Of a DNA stretch of 60,829 nucleotides, positions 25,444-34,936 are shown piece after piece. Under the pieces are notes generated by a model. The model searched no databases, had not been told where the DNA came from, and worked only from the letters and a program-made list of their open reading frames with translations. The position numbers and the translations under genes were made by a program. The stretch is from positions 1 to 60,829 of the forward strand of contig JAPPEF010000067.1 of assembly GCA_028875335.1 (NCBI GenBank). Direction: 5' to 3'. The stretch comes from Gemmatimonadota bacterium (GTDB lineage Bacteria > Latescibacterota > UBA2968 > UBA8231). Every line of letters begins with the position of its first letter. The first letter of the stretch is position 1.

Positions 25444-25836
25444 TCACCGTGCAGCCCCACCGACGGCGGCACCGAGAGCTTGATCGAAGGTCTGGATCTC
25501 GCTTACGCCGCGTCGGCGACAGCTAGCTAAGTGGCAGAGGTCTCGGGCACCCAAGGTGGGATGCTGTGCGTGGAGTTGCCGCGCTAGGGTGACATCCTTC
25601 TGTTCCAGCGGCCACACCTCCACGCGGGACTTGGTGATTAGCGCTAGGGCGGCATCGAGCGTCTGCACTCGCGCAACCGGCAGGTAGGCGTGGGCCAATT
25701 CCTGCAGCACCTCTGCCGATGTGCACAGAGGCGTGCGGGATCGGGTGCATTCGGCGAAGAATTCCCGCGCTGGATCGCGGAGGGGATGCGGCCGGCCCAC
25801 CGCGTACATGAAGACGTTGGTATCGACAAAGATCAC
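25444..25836 (-). CDS. VapC-like PIN-domain toxin
   Basis: A 130-residue PIN-domain ribonuclease: VIFVDTNVFMYAVG (first Asp), EVLQELAHAY (Glu), and GARDLCHLAS (distal Asp), the standard acidic triad. VapC toxins cleave tRNA or rRNA. The frame is open upstream, but the GTG at 25836 overlaps the antitoxin stop as GTGA and puts the first Asp at the family's usual position. It converges with the TonB receptor gene. Confidence 0.85.
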   Translation of the reverse strand: MIFVDTNVFMYAVGRPHPLRDPAREFFAECTRSRTPLCTSAEVLQELAHAYLPVARVQTLDAALALITKSRVEVWPLEQKDVTLARQLHAQHPTLGARDLCHLASCRRRGVSEIQTFDQALGAAVGGAAR

Positions 25837-26114
25837 GTCTTGGCTGCGTCCCGTTTTCGCGATTCGTCGATGACGGCCAAGTGCTCTTGCCAATCCGGTT
25901 CTCGCTTTGGGCCTTCCAACGCGTCGCAGGCGCTGAAGAATTCTTCAAGGTCGGCTGGGGATTCGAAGAGGTGGGATTGCTGCTGGTCTTCGAGCCGTCG
26001 GTGGGCGGCGGCCCTGAGCCACGCGCTCAAGGTCATGCCTTCGCTCCGCGCCTGATGGACGAAGCGATCACGGTCTTCGTCGGGGATCACTAACTGAACT
26101 CTGGCCACCTTCAT
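25833..26114 (-). CDS. VapB-like antitoxin
   Basis: A 93-residue protein with an N-terminal ribbon-helix-helix (MKVARVQLVIPDEDRDRF, then EGMTLSAWLRAAAHRRL) and a charged C-terminal segment (PADLEEFFSACDALEGPKREPDW) that should wrap the PIN toxin. It overlaps the toxin gene by four bases. It probably represses its own operon at the 21-base inverted repeat at 26134-26154 just upstream. Confidence 0.85.
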   Translation of the reverse strand: MKVARVQLVIPDEDRDRFVHQARSEGMTLSAWLRAAAHRRLEDQQQSHLFESPADLEEFFSACDALEGPKREPDWQEHLAVIDESRKRDAAKT

Positions 26115-26133
26115 TCACTCCTTTTCTATAAGC

Positions 26134-26154
26134 ATGTGTATAAATGATACACAT
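26134..26154. promoter_or_regulatory. Inverted-repeat operator candidate of the VapBC operon
   Basis: ATGTGTAT (26134-26141) and ATACACAT (26147-26154) form a perfect 8-base inverted repeat with a five-base spacer, centred 30 bases upstream of the vapB-like start and also upstream of the divergent HAD gene. Ribbon-helix-helix antitoxins bind such repeats as dimers, so autoregulation is likely. Confidence 0.6.
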
Positions 26155-26177
26155 TCCTGTGCTGGAGGTCAACCGAT

Positions 26178-26936
26178 ATGGAAATCATGGAAAAGTCAAT
26201 GGGCCGGGCTGTTATATTCGATCTCTACGAGACGCTTATCACTGAAAATCACCCAGAATGGCATGTTGAAGCACCGACGCCGGGCGAGCGGCTCGGTTTA
26301 GCTCTGGGGGATTGTGAGCGCGAGTGGTCTACTCGCTACCAAGCGCGTATGACTGGGAAGTTGCGCCACTACAGTGACGTGTTGAGGGAGATGTGCTGTG
26401 CTTGCCAGATTGTGCCGCCGGAAGAAGAGATCGCCTTGATGCAGGCGAAGCGATTGGCTGCGAAGGCGCGGCCGTTTGAACGAATGGACCCGCTGGTTGT
26501 GCAAACGCTACATGCGTTAAAAGGGGCAGGCTATCGCATTGGGCTCATCACAGATTGCGCCTATGATGAAATTGCGGCATGGGATTCTTCCGAGCTTGCG
26601 GTGCAGGTGGACGTGCCGATTTTCTCATGTGTGGAGGGGTTGATTAAACCAGATCCTGCAATTTACGAACTGGCGTGTGACAGGTTGGGCGTCGATGTCA
26701 GTGATGCGGTTTTCGTAGGGGACGGTGGGAGCGATGAGTTACGCGGTGCCGATGCAGTGGGATTGAAGACGATTTGGGCGACGTGGTACATCGAGACGTG
26801 GCCTTGGGATTGGGTGGGAAATATAGCTAAGACATCAGAGGGATTTCCTCGCTGTCGAATGATTTCGTCGCCTAATATACCTTGTGAATCGCCTCCGGTG
26901 AGGGCCGTACTGCTTGGGCCTCCCCTCGTGTCCTAA
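26178..26936 (+). CDS. HAD-superfamily hydrolase
   Basis: A 252-residue HAD hydrolase with motif I FDLYETLI (the DxYxT form of the haloacid-dehalogenase/REG-2 group), motif II LITDC, motif III around GLIKPDPAIYE and motif IV VFVGDGGSDELRGA. It would dephosphorylate a small metabolite. GGAGG precedes the ATG. The last 35-40 residues (after WPWDW) do not look like a standard HAD end and may be extended by frame drift. It shares the divergent regulatory region with VapBC. Confidence 0.85.
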   Translation: MEIMEKSMGRAVIFDLYETLITENHPEWHVEAPTPGERLGLALGDCEREWSTRYQARMTGKLRHYSDVLREMCCACQIVPPEEEIALMQAKRLAAKARPFERMDPLVVQTLHALKGAGYRIGLITDCAYDEIAAWDSSELAVQVDVPIFSCVEGLIKPDPAIYELACDRLGVDVSDAVFVGDGGSDELRGADAVGLKTIWATWYIETWPWDWVGNIAKTSEGFPRCRMISSPNIPCESPPVRAVLLGPPLVS

Positions 26937-27151
26937 AATCCTATGTACGGGTCGACTACGTCCCAGCCGCCACCAAATCATACTGGAAGCCCTGCCGCGG
27001 AAACCCCCAATGACCTTTATTATACTACGTGATTCACCGAAATCGCGGTCATCGATCGTAAGCTGCAACTCAACGGTCTTATCGCGCAGCAGCTTCGTCT
27101 TGGTCCGCATCAGAAAAATCCCACCAATACCCGAACCTTAGAGGTGATTTC

Positions 27152-30100
27152 GTGTCTTCTTTCAAGTGGCAAGGTGTAGTCAAACTACCGGCACTCCCTG
27201 AGCGGAAGAAACGCATCGGTCGCAACCGTGTCATCCAGCGCCTATTCATGGGAGCTACGTGCGAATCTCAGATATTTGACTATGAGATTCGGGGACATGA
27301 TCTCATTAGGACGGAGATGGCCAAGCCGTATGACCAGATTCTCTTAAGACGTAAGCGCGCGCGCCGCCAACCGACTTCACTACCGGTTGTCACCTGTGCA
27401 GAAGCTGGAGATGTAGAAACTTGGCCCAACCAGTTGACGCTAGCTTGGGACAGTTTGGGGAATTTGGAATCCTACGGAGACACCCCTGAGAAGGTCCTGC
27501 AGTCATGGACAAACAAATTTGATTTCCGCACCGAAAACGAGGCAGTTGGAATGCTAGGCCTGCGTACCCCGCAAATCGGTGCACTTCACGCGATCTCCGC
27601 GCATTTCGCCGTTGGAAAGGAGTTCGAGGCCGCAACGGTGGTGTTGCCCACGGGGACAGGTAAAACTGAAACAATGCTTGCCACCCAAGTTTATCGCCGG
27701 CTTAAGCGAACCCTCGTAATTGTGCCAAGCAATGCGCTACGTAGCCAGATAGGCGACAAGTTCATATCGCTTGGGGTCCTGCCCGATGTCGGCGTCGTGC
27801 CACGCGATCTACCTAGGCCACATGTTGCAATCATTGAGGGAGGTATAAAGACCGTTGCAGATGCGCGTTCTATAGTCGAATACTCTAACGTCATTGTGGC
27901 GTTGCCGAACGTCTTGCAGGCATCCAATTGTGACGCTGCTAGTTACCTCATAGAAGCGTGCACCGACCTGATAGTCGACGAAGCTCACCACGTCACGGCA
28001 GCTACTTGGAACGCCATACGTGAACTGTTTAAAGAAAAACGTATCATTCAGTTCACCGCTACGCCGTTTAGGCGAGATGGCAAGCGAATTGATGGAAAGA
28101 TCATCTTCAACTACAAGCTGGGCGATGCACAGGCTGCTGATTATTATCGCCGAATCAACCTTCGTACCATTGAAGAATATGGCGATCAGAGTATGCGAGA
28201 TCAGGCGATTGCAGAAGAAGCAATTATCGCCTTACGGCGCGATATAGATGAACTAGACCTAGACCATCTGTTGATGGCCCGAACGCGCACCAAAAAACGT
28301 GCGGAGGAAGTTGCAGCTATCTATCGTACACTTGCTCCAGAGCTAAACCCTGTCGTGGTGTTTTCGGGTCCAGGTCGAATCAAAGCTAATAAGGAAGCGC
28401 TGGCACGCATCCTTGATAAGAGCCCTATTAGGTCGCGTGTTGTTGTCTGCGTAGACATGCTTGGCGAGGGATTTGATCTACCAAGTCTCAAAGTCGCGGC
28501 TCTCCATGATATACATAAGTCTCTTGCAGTCACTCTGCAGTTTATAGGTCGGTTTACGCGCACGGGCGACTGGGGCCAGATTGGGGAAGCGACCGTCGTT
28601 ACGAACATAGCCGATCCAGATGCGGAATCAAGGCTGGCTAAACTCTACGCCGAGGGTGCGGATTGGGACCAGATTATACGGCAGTTGAGCGAAGAGCGGA
28701 TAGGGTCAGAGTTGCGGTTGCAGGATGTCGTCTTTGGACTCAAAGAAACCGGCAACCTCCACTCCCATTTGTCTCTGTGGAACCTGAGACCGACTCTCTC
28801 CGCTCGGTTTTTTAGGACGACCTGCAGTAACTGGTCACCGTTGGAATTTCGCTCGGTCCTACCGACTGGTGCGGAAAGCTGGTTTGCCTTTAACGAAACT
28901 GAAAATGTGCTGGTAGCGGTGGTATGCCGATCCGCTGAAGTGAACTGGGGCAACTACTACCAGACCGTGCTCGATACCATTTACGACCTCCTCGTTCTAC
29001 GGTGGGACAAGGAGGAAAGTGTGCTCTGTCTGTATGCAAGCAATTATGACGCGCTGCGCTCTGATCAGATAGCACAAGTAGTCACAGACGAAACTGCGGA
29101 GCTTGTCTCGGGCACTCCAATCTTCAACATCCTGAACAACGTGGAGCTTCCACTCGTCAAGAGCTTAGGGTCTTCTCGGATTGGTGTGATCAGTTTCACT
29201 TCCTATTTCGGCCCCAACGTAACTGACGGCCTCGCTAGCATTGAGAAGGCGGAATCCTCCCTGAACAACATCGCATGTCTTGGATACGAAGATGGAGAAC
29301 GGGTTTTATGGGGCGGTACACAGCGTCGTGGGAAGATATGGCAGCAGAAGTCCGGGACAATCGCAGAGTGGATTAGTTGGACTTCAGCAACGTGGGCGAA
29401 GGTTACCTCCGAGGATAAGTTTGCAGGCAACATAACGCGCGATTTCCTTCGGCCGAAAAGAATGCCAGGGCCGCACGGATCGATCCCGATCTCGGTCCAG
29501 TGGGGCGAGCAGGCCCAGACACGCCTCCGTGATCGTCAGTTCGTCATCTTCGGTGAGACGGAAATTCCACTCTTCATGGTCGATCTTGAGATCGGTGATA
29601 TCAATAATGATAGGTCCATCTTCATCAAGCTCGTCTCCGAGACCGTATCTTCGAAGTATCGGTTATCGATTTCGAGAGACCTACAAGGAGGTTACGAGCA
29701 CAAGCATATCTCTGGCCCTACGGTTCGTTTTCGTGTGGGCACAAATCAGGCCCTTTCATTGGAAGATTATCTTCAGAAGGACCCCTTAATCATTCGCTAT
29801 GCTGACGGCACCTATTCCTACAATTGCTATCACATCCCCGCGAGTCTTGATGCTGGCATCTTCGAAAAGGGAAAGCTTGAAGCTTGGGACTGGAACGGGA
29901 TACCGCTTAATAAGGAGGCGATGCGCAAAGAGCGTGATACCGCCACGATCCAGTATCGTACCTTCGAGCGTCTGCGGAATGACTACGACGTCATCTTCAA
30001 TGATGATGGTTGCGGTGAAGCAGCAGACCTCATCTGCCTAAAGGATGAAAAGGATGAAAATGTAAAAGATGAGAACGCGATTCGGCTCTGTCTTGTTCAT

Positions 30101-30466
30101 TGCAAGGGTGCGCACGAAGGCCGCATTTCACAAGACATCCGAAACTTCTACACTGTCTGTGGTCAGGCCCAAAAGAGCATCAATGTCAAGCATGCAGGGG
30201 TGAGAAGTCTGTATAATGATCTCAAACGACGTCACGAAGCCTGGGTAAGCGACGGAGCATCCCGATTTTTGAAGGGCGATATGAAGCAACTTGCCTACTT
30301 CAAGGAGAAGGCGCGTCGTACGAAGCTCGAATTTGAAATGATACTCGTACAGCCAGGGGCGTCTTTGGAAAGCATAACGGACGACAGTTTGCGGCTTCTC
30401 GCAACCACGGAGCTTTATCTGATCAAGACCACGCAAGCGTCACTTCGCGTCGTCATCTCACCGTAG
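27152..30466 (+). CDS. SF2 DEAD/DEAH helicase with C-terminal nuclease-like domain
   Basis: A 1104-residue protein. Superfamily 2 motifs: PTGTGKT (166-172), DEAH (276-279), FTATPFRRDG, GEGFDLP and QFIGRFTRTG. About 500 residues of poorly recognised sequence follow. Near the C-terminus GEAADLICL (Asp about 959) and LVHCKGA (983-987) resemble the D...(x)xK core of PD-(D/E)XK nucleases, with His in place of Glu/Asp/Gln. Starts at GTG after GAGG. Helicases of this build occur in phage-defence loci; here it converges on an McrBC-like pair. Composition is A/T-richer than the neighbouring metabolic genes, consistent with transfer. Confidence 0.85.
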   Translation: MSSFKWQGVVKLPALPERKKRIGRNRVIQRLFMGATCESQIFDYEIRGHDLIRTEMAKPYDQILLRRKRARRQPTSLPVVTCAEAGDVETWPNQLTLAWDSLGNLESYGDTPEKVLQSWTNKFDFRTENEAVGMLGLRTPQIGALHAISAHFAVGKEFEAATVVLPTGTGKTETMLATQVYRRLKRTLVIVPSNALRSQIGDKFISLGVLPDVGVVPRDLPRPHVAIIEGGIKTVADARSIVEYSNVIVALPNVLQASNCDAASYLIEACTDLIVDEAHHVTAATWNAIRELFKEKRIIQFTATPFRRDGKRIDGKIIFNYKLGDAQAADYYRRINLRTIEEYGDQSMRDQAIAEEAIIALRRDIDELDLDHLLMARTRTKKRAEEVAAIYRTLAPELNPVVVFSGPGRIKANKEALARILDKSPIRSRVVVCVDMLGEGFDLPSLKVAALHDIHKSLAVTLQFIGRFTRTGDWGQIGEATVVTNIADPDAESRLAKLYAEGADWDQIIRQLSEERIGSELRLQDVVFGLKETGNLHSHLSLWNLRPTLSARFFRTTCSNWSPLEFRSVLPTGAESWFAFNETENVLVAVVCRSAEVNWGNYYQTVLDTIYDLLVLRWDKEESVLCLYASNYDALRSDQIAQVVTDETAELVSGTPIFNILNNVELPLVKSLGSSRIGVISFTSYFGPNVTDGLASIEKAESSLNNIACLGYEDGERVLWGGTQRRGKIWQQKSGTIAEWISWTSATWAKVTSEDKFAGNITRDFLRPKRMPGPHGSIPISVQWGEQAQTRLRDRQFVIFGETEIPLFMVDLEIGDINNDRSIFIKLVSETVSSKYRLSISRDLQGGYEHKHISGPTVRFRVGTNQALSLEDYLQKDPLIIRYADGTYSYNCYHIPASLDAGIFEKGKLEAWDWNGIPLNKEAMRKERDTATIQYRTFERLRNDYDVIFNDDGCGEAADLICLKDEKDENVKDENAIRLCLVHCKGAHEGRISQDIRNFYTVCGQAQKSINVKHAGVRSLYNDLKRRHEAWVSDGASRFLKGDMKQLAYFKEKARRTKLEFEMILVQPGASLESITDDSLRLLATTELYLIKTTQASLRVVISP

Positions 30467-30603
30467 CAGATGGGGCACTTGGGGTCAGAACGAAGATACG
30501 AGTGCGGGAAACTGAGTCACGATTTCATAGACTCTAGGAGCGGGCCAAGCCGTCGAGTGTGAGATCTCTGCTCCAAAGGTTAGGTGCCAAAGCAGGGAAT
30601 TCT

Positions 30604-32199
30604 TCATCCGAGGAGTTTGCGTACGCGGTTATTGAACCAACAGGGCAACTCCTGATCCGGGTGAAGTGGGAGGACGCCAGATCGATGTTCATCGAAGAAC
30701 TCGGGTGTTTCGAGCCAAGTAACTTCAGTACACGCTGGAGTAAGCAGCACACTGGCGACGGGTCTCATCTGGTTCATGCGCAGGGAATCGTTGTAGATGT
30801 GGGCGCTTTCCATAGCCTCAAGCACGTTGGTGCGCGTCACTCGGTACTTGGCGTCGAATATCAGGAAGCCGCCTTCGTCTCCGCGCTGCCAGTCCAGCAC
30901 AATATCCGGGCGGCGTTCGCCAGAAATGGACCAAAATTCCTTCGGCGTATTCTCACTGCTGCAGAAGGTGCGTTGTAGGTGTAGGCGAACTGTAGTTCCA
31001 TTTCTTGACTGTCCGCTTAGTAGGCTATCTGCGCCGGAAAGGGAACTATCCCGCCAAGTCACATCGTCCGGTAATAACTCCTTAAGCCAGCGACGTAACG
31101 CAAGGAAACACCATCGCTCATAAAGCTCCCAAGTGGGATTAAGAGGCAGCCAATCCGCTGATTCTGGGCCGGTAACGCCGTGGCGCAGAGCTTCCCAACT
31201 GAGACGCCAGAATCGGGCACACAAGGGATGAGCGGAGACCGCGTTGAGACCAGCGGCAGTCACTTCTGCCTTGGTGACTTCGGGGAAGGGCAAGCAACGT
31301 TCTAAAGTCTTCAGTTTTTGATAGAAGGAATCGAGAAATTTTTTCCATTCGGACCAGCGTTGTGCAATGGGCAAGTCGGCTTGGGTAGCTTGGGTTTCCA
31401 GCCGATCACGCAGGTTTTTGCAGCGGCGTATCAGTGCTCGAAGAGAGTAGAATAGGCAACGATTGACCGCATTATCGTAGTGATAAGTAACATCCGGCAC
31501 ATCGGCCAAAGGTTGTTCGGGTTGTTTGGTGAATGCGGGCAAGTCGTCAGGCTGGATAGCGCCAATGGCGGCAAGGAGTGCTGGTTGGTGTAACGCGGAC
31601 CGTGCCGTATGACGGTCGGCGCGGCGCACCAAATGGGGTGGTGAGAGTCGGCGACGGGTGCGTAGCGAGCGGATAGGTTCCTGCAACAGGACACGAAGCG
31701 ATTGCTCGATGTCTGTGGCGCGGTACCGCAGCCGCAGAAACTCGATTATGGAGTTCTGATGTTCGCCGAGTGCGCCGAACTGTCGGCGAGCCGGTTCCGT
31801 ACCGAGAACCAAGGTGGGGTCACACTCCCATATTTCTTTCAACATCACGACGAAGGCGTCGCGTCCCAACTTGCTGATATCTGGGCTCACGTCCAAGCGC
31901 CAACGTCCTCTGCAGACTCCAGTCGCGTCCTGAAGTGTGGCCTCAACTTCGCCGGCGTAGAACCCCGGTTCCCAGATCCAGACGCCGGGGCGATCCTGAG
32001 CCACCAGTGTTAGCGGCACGTCGTCTATCAATAGGTGCCAGCCCTTATCCTGTGGGCCGTGGAAAATGGCCTCTTGCATTTCCCGAAATCCCCAGTTTTG
32101 TTCCGGTGCAGGCCCTTGATCACCTTCAGCCGAAGCCTTCAGATCGTGGAACTTGCCGTCGCGTTCGACTGATAGGGAAAAATCCACGGCATACCTCAA
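30604..32199 (-). CDS. DUF2357 McrC-like nuclease
   Basis: A 531-residue protein with an N-terminal DUF2357-type region and a C-terminal PD-(D/E)XK nuclease core: RRPDIVLDW (Pro431-Asp432) and FLIFDAKYR (Asp449-Ala-Lys451). This is the architecture of McrC homologues, the nuclease partner of the McrB NTPase in modification-dependent type IV restriction. Its start overlaps the McrB-like stop by four bases (ATGA), confirming the pair. It converges with the helicase gene across a 137-base spacer in which nothing was recognised. Confidence 0.85.
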   Translation of the reverse strand: MRYAVDFSLSVERDGKFHDLKASAEGDQGPAPEQNWGFREMQEAIFHGPQDKGWHLLIDDVPLTLVAQDRPGVWIWEPGFYAGEVEATLQDATGVCRGRWRLDVSPDISKLGRDAFVVMLKEIWECDPTLVLGTEPARRQFGALGEHQNSIIEFLRLRYRATDIEQSLRVLLQEPIRSLRTRRRLSPPHLVRRADRHTARSALHQPALLAAIGAIQPDDLPAFTKQPEQPLADVPDVTYHYDNAVNRCLFYSLRALIRRCKNLRDRLETQATQADLPIAQRWSEWKKFLDSFYQKLKTLERCLPFPEVTKAEVTAAGLNAVSAHPLCARFWRLSWEALRHGVTGPESADWLPLNPTWELYERWCFLALRRWLKELLPDDVTWRDSSLSGADSLLSGQSRNGTTVRLHLQRTFCSSENTPKEFWSISGERRPDIVLDWQRGDEGGFLIFDAKYRVTRTNVLEAMESAHIYNDSLRMNQMRPVASVLLTPACTEVTWLETPEFFDEHRSGVLPLHPDQELPCWFNNRVRKLLG

Positions 32200-33836
32200 C
32201 GCCAGAAACGGGCGCTGCCTGTGGATTCAAGGTCGTTTTTCAGGTCTTCGATCTTGGCGACACATTTTTTTAGACCGTGCTTTTCTAACACCTCTTTGCA
32301 ACCGTCGAATGCCGTTTGGACGCGTGGGGAGTCATCGCCGCGCAACTTGGGTAGCACCTTAGCGTAAATCACATTATCAAGTGCCTCCGCGAAGTCCCAT
32401 TCGGATGTTTGTGTCTCGCGTTGTTTGAGAAAGGCGACTACCTCGTCGATGACGCGATAGCCGAAATGTAATCTGGCTGGTTTTAGTGCATCCATGAGTT
32501 CTCTTAGCACATCCTTCACTTGGTCCGCTTGGTCCTCCTGTAACTGATGAGAGTTCCACCCTGGCCAAGCGTCAACATCTATGTCCCAGAATTCAATAGT
32601 AAATGCGCGGTCAAGAACCTTATCGGAAAGGCCCATCGTGGTCTCGTCCATATTGACAGTGCCTATCAGGACGAGATTCTTCGGGTAGGAGATGAAACGC
32701 GGCACTCCCTTGAAGCTGGCCTCTCGATCATGGAGGTCTAAGTTATTGTCGGTTTCCATTGCGCTTAGCACAGGTGCAAGATATTGCTCTGGGTGCGAGA
32801 GGTTCATTTCATCAAGTATTGCCACATGGGGTATATCGGGTTCGTCGATGGCGCTCAGTAACAAGTTGAGAAATGGAGTCTTTACGTAGGAATCTTCTTT
32901 CAGCGGGTTAGGGTAACCGAGCAAGAAGGAAGGGTCCGTCCAGCCGGGTTCTACGGGAATCACGCAGGGTGTTTTCCCTCCGGCCAATGCCTCCCCATAC
33001 TTGTAGGCCAGAAGTGTCTTCCCAGAGCCTGAAATGCCTGTGAGGATAGCAAAATGACGCCTTGCATTGGCCCATAGTCCGAGGTGAAGCTGCCTACACA
33101 GGTCAAGCGGAAAGTACCCTGCTTCTTTTATTAGTTCGTTGATTTCGTGGAACTCTGGAATGCTGATGGCGATGTGCTGACTGGGTGATTGATTATTTTG
33201 CTCCTCATCGACATGACCGCCTTCATCTTCGTCTGGGGCTCTATTATCGGGGTTGTCTCCAAATCGGTCACGCCAATATGGGGCGTTGCGAAAACGATCG
33301 ATGTCTTGGGGCTGTCCTCCGAAAGTGAAAGCAAGCAAATTATCGGTCTCCCAAGACGTTCCGGCCTGTATACGGTGTACGGCTAGGCCATAAGTCTTAA
33401 AGTACCATTCACGCCGAGGATCTTGTTCCTCCCAATCCACACGTACGCGTTTCCCGTCATTTAGATTCTCAATGATCGTTCCGATCGCTTTGATAACCAT
33501 GACCGAGACAGAGAAGCCTCGGTTATTGAAGGGAAGGTTATTTTTACGTATGTATCTGGACTTGATCGCGATCCGATCCCCCGGTCGCATGGAATTTACA
33601 AGATCTAGGTATTCGTCGTCATAGCCGTTCTTCCAAATCCCTTCGCTCAGGAAACGCGGTGTCTGGTCGTCGTTACCGTCCCAAGTAGCACCGACGAACC
33701 AGTTTGCCTCAGATACAAGTTGTTGCATGTTCTCTTGGAACTCCTCTTTGATGTGGATGGTAGGTCTCGTTCCAAATGATTCGTATATCGGCATGTCCAC
33801 GTCAGCTAGGGAACGCGTCCCTCCCAACGGTGACAC
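32196..33836 (-). CDS. McrB-like AAA+ NTPase with EVE/PUA-like N-terminal domain
   Basis: A 546-residue protein. The AAA+ part has Walker A GISGSGKT (267-274), AILDEMNLSHPEQY (Walker B plus McrB-type Asn-rich motif) and GTVNMDETT, the McrB GTPase signature. Residues about 45-155 (WFVGATWDG, IWKNGYDDEYLDLVNSM, PGDRIAIKS) look like an EVE/PUA-type reader fold that would sense modified bases; an acidic linker joins the two. With the McrC-like nuclease it should restrict modified nucleic acid. The start is GTG at 33836; an internal ATG at 33794 is equally possible. Confidence 0.85.
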   Translation of the reverse strand: MSPLGGTRSLADVDMPIYESFGTRPTIHIKEEFQENMQQLVSEANWFVGATWDGNDDQTPRFLSEGIWKNGYDDEYLDLVNSMRPGDRIAIKSRYIRKNNLPFNNRGFSVSVMVIKAIGTIIENLNDGKRVRVDWEEQDPRREWYFKTYGLAVHRIQAGTSWETDNLLAFTFGGQPQDIDRFRNAPYWRDRFGDNPDNRAPDEDEGGHVDEEQNNQSPSQHIAISIPEFHEINELIKEAGYFPLDLCRQLHLGLWANARRHFAILTGISGSGKTLLAYKYGEALAGGKTPCVIPVEPGWTDPSFLLGYPNPLKEDSYVKTPFLNLLLSAIDEPDIPHVAILDEMNLSHPEQYLAPVLSAMETDNNLDLHDREASFKGVPRFISYPKNLVLIGTVNMDETTMGLSDKVLDRAFTIEFWDIDVDAWPGWNSHQLQEDQADQVKDVLRELMDALKPARLHFGYRVIDEVVAFLKQRETQTSEWDFAEALDNVIYAKVLPKLRGDDSPRVQTAFDGCKEVLEKHGLKKCVAKIEDLKNDLESTGSARFWR

Positions 33837-33859
33837 GAACCTCGTCTTGTCGATACACC

Positions 33860-34936
33860 TCAGTACACCCCCACCACCACAGACTCCTGCAACTCCGTCA
33901 GCAGCCGCAAATCTTTAACCCCATCCCAAGGATACGCGTCAATAGGCGCAGCACGTTCAGCCTCGTCGCGTTCGAGGAAGCGGGGCATGAAAAATTCCTT
34001 GGTCAGGGTGGTGAGCATGACTTGGCCGGTCTCGCCGTAGCCGACCTTGCGCGAGGGATCTTTGGGATCAACCAGTTCGATGACGGCGCGTGGTTGCGGC
34101 GGGTAGTAAGTGATAGCGTATTCGTCGGCCGGGTCGAAGGGCTTGGGGCAGGCCAAGCCCATCAGGGTGTTGCCGTAGGTGGGGACAAAGGCGAGGCCGG
34201 GCACCAACTCCTCGCGGGCGAAGCGGTGGAACTGGGCGTTCATTTCCGTGCCGCCGCAGAAGATGCCCTTAATGCCGAGCTTGGGCAGGGAGACTTTTCC
34301 GCAGAGGGATTCGAGGAGGCGGGGCGTGGTGAAGACGCACTGCACGTTGTCGTGGGCCTTGAGGATTTTGAGCGCCTGCTCGATGACGTGGGCTTTGTAG
34401 TCTTCCAACTCGCGCATCTTGCCGGCGCGGATGAGTTCGTTGACCCAGCGCGGGTCGAGATCCACCATAAAGCACAAGCCGCCGCGTAGCTGGGCGAGAT
34501 ACTCGATGGCGAGGCGTAGGCGGCGCGGCCCCGAAGGCCCCAGCATCAGCCAGTCGGCTCCCTTGGGAAAATCCTCTTCGGACAGGCTCTCGCTGTAGAG
34601 CGCGTAGTCGGCGTGGAAGTCGCGGATGTTGATGCGGTATTTGGGCAAGCCGGTCGAGCCACCGGTCTCAAAGACGTAGATCGGCTCGTCGGCATAGGCT
34701 TTGGGTACCCACTGGCGCACTGGGCCGCCGCGCAGCCACTCGTCCTCAAAGTGGCCGAGCAGGGCCAAGTCGTCGTAGGAGCGAATTTTCTCGCGCGGGT
34801 CGAAGTCGAGTTGTTGCGCGTAGGAGAGCCAAAACGGGCAGCCGGTCTCGGGGCTGAAGTGCCACTCGACGATGGCGCGGACGTGAGCGTCGAGGTCGGC
34901 GCGGGCTGCGGCGATCTTGTCTGGTGAGACGCTCAT
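33860..34936 (-). CDS. EhpF/PaaK-like adenylate-forming enzyme
   Basis: A 358-residue adenylate-forming protein. Motifs: phosphate loop ETGGSTGLPK, FCGGTEMNAQ, PTYGNTLMG (adenine region) and GYGETGQVMLTTLTKEFFMP (the acidic ribose-binding region). It lacks most of the C-terminal lid domain with its catalytic lysine, like EhpF-type phenazine-pathway proteins, so it may bind or adenylate an acid without forming a thioester. ATG at 34936 overlaps the propeller stop by four bases. It is the last gene of a propeller operon, echoing the first operon. Confidence 0.78.
   Translation of the reverse strand: MSVSPDKIAAARADLDAHVRAIVEWHFSPETGCPFWLSYAQQLDFDPREKIRSYDDLALLGHFEDEWLRGGPVRQWVPKAYADEPIYVFETGGSTGLPKYRINIRDFHADYALYSESLSEEDFPKGADWLMLGPSGPRRLRLAIEYLAQLRGGLCFMVDLDPRWVNELIRAGKMRELEDYKAHVIEQALKILKAHDNVQCVFTTPRLLESLCGKVSLPKLGIKGIFCGGTEMNAQFHRFAREELVPGLAFVPTYGNTLMGLACPKPFDPADEYAITYYPPQPRAVIELVDPKDPSRKVGYGETGQVMLTTLTKEFFMPRFLERDEAERAAPIDAYPWDGVKDLRLLTELQESVVVGVY

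Noticed and set aside
26835..27110. 91-codon minus-strand frame beginning MRTKTKLLRDKTVELQL
   Set aside because: It overlaps the HAD gene's 3' end, shows no recognisable domain after about 40 residues and has no clear ribosome site; possibly a decayed start, but not supportable as a gene.
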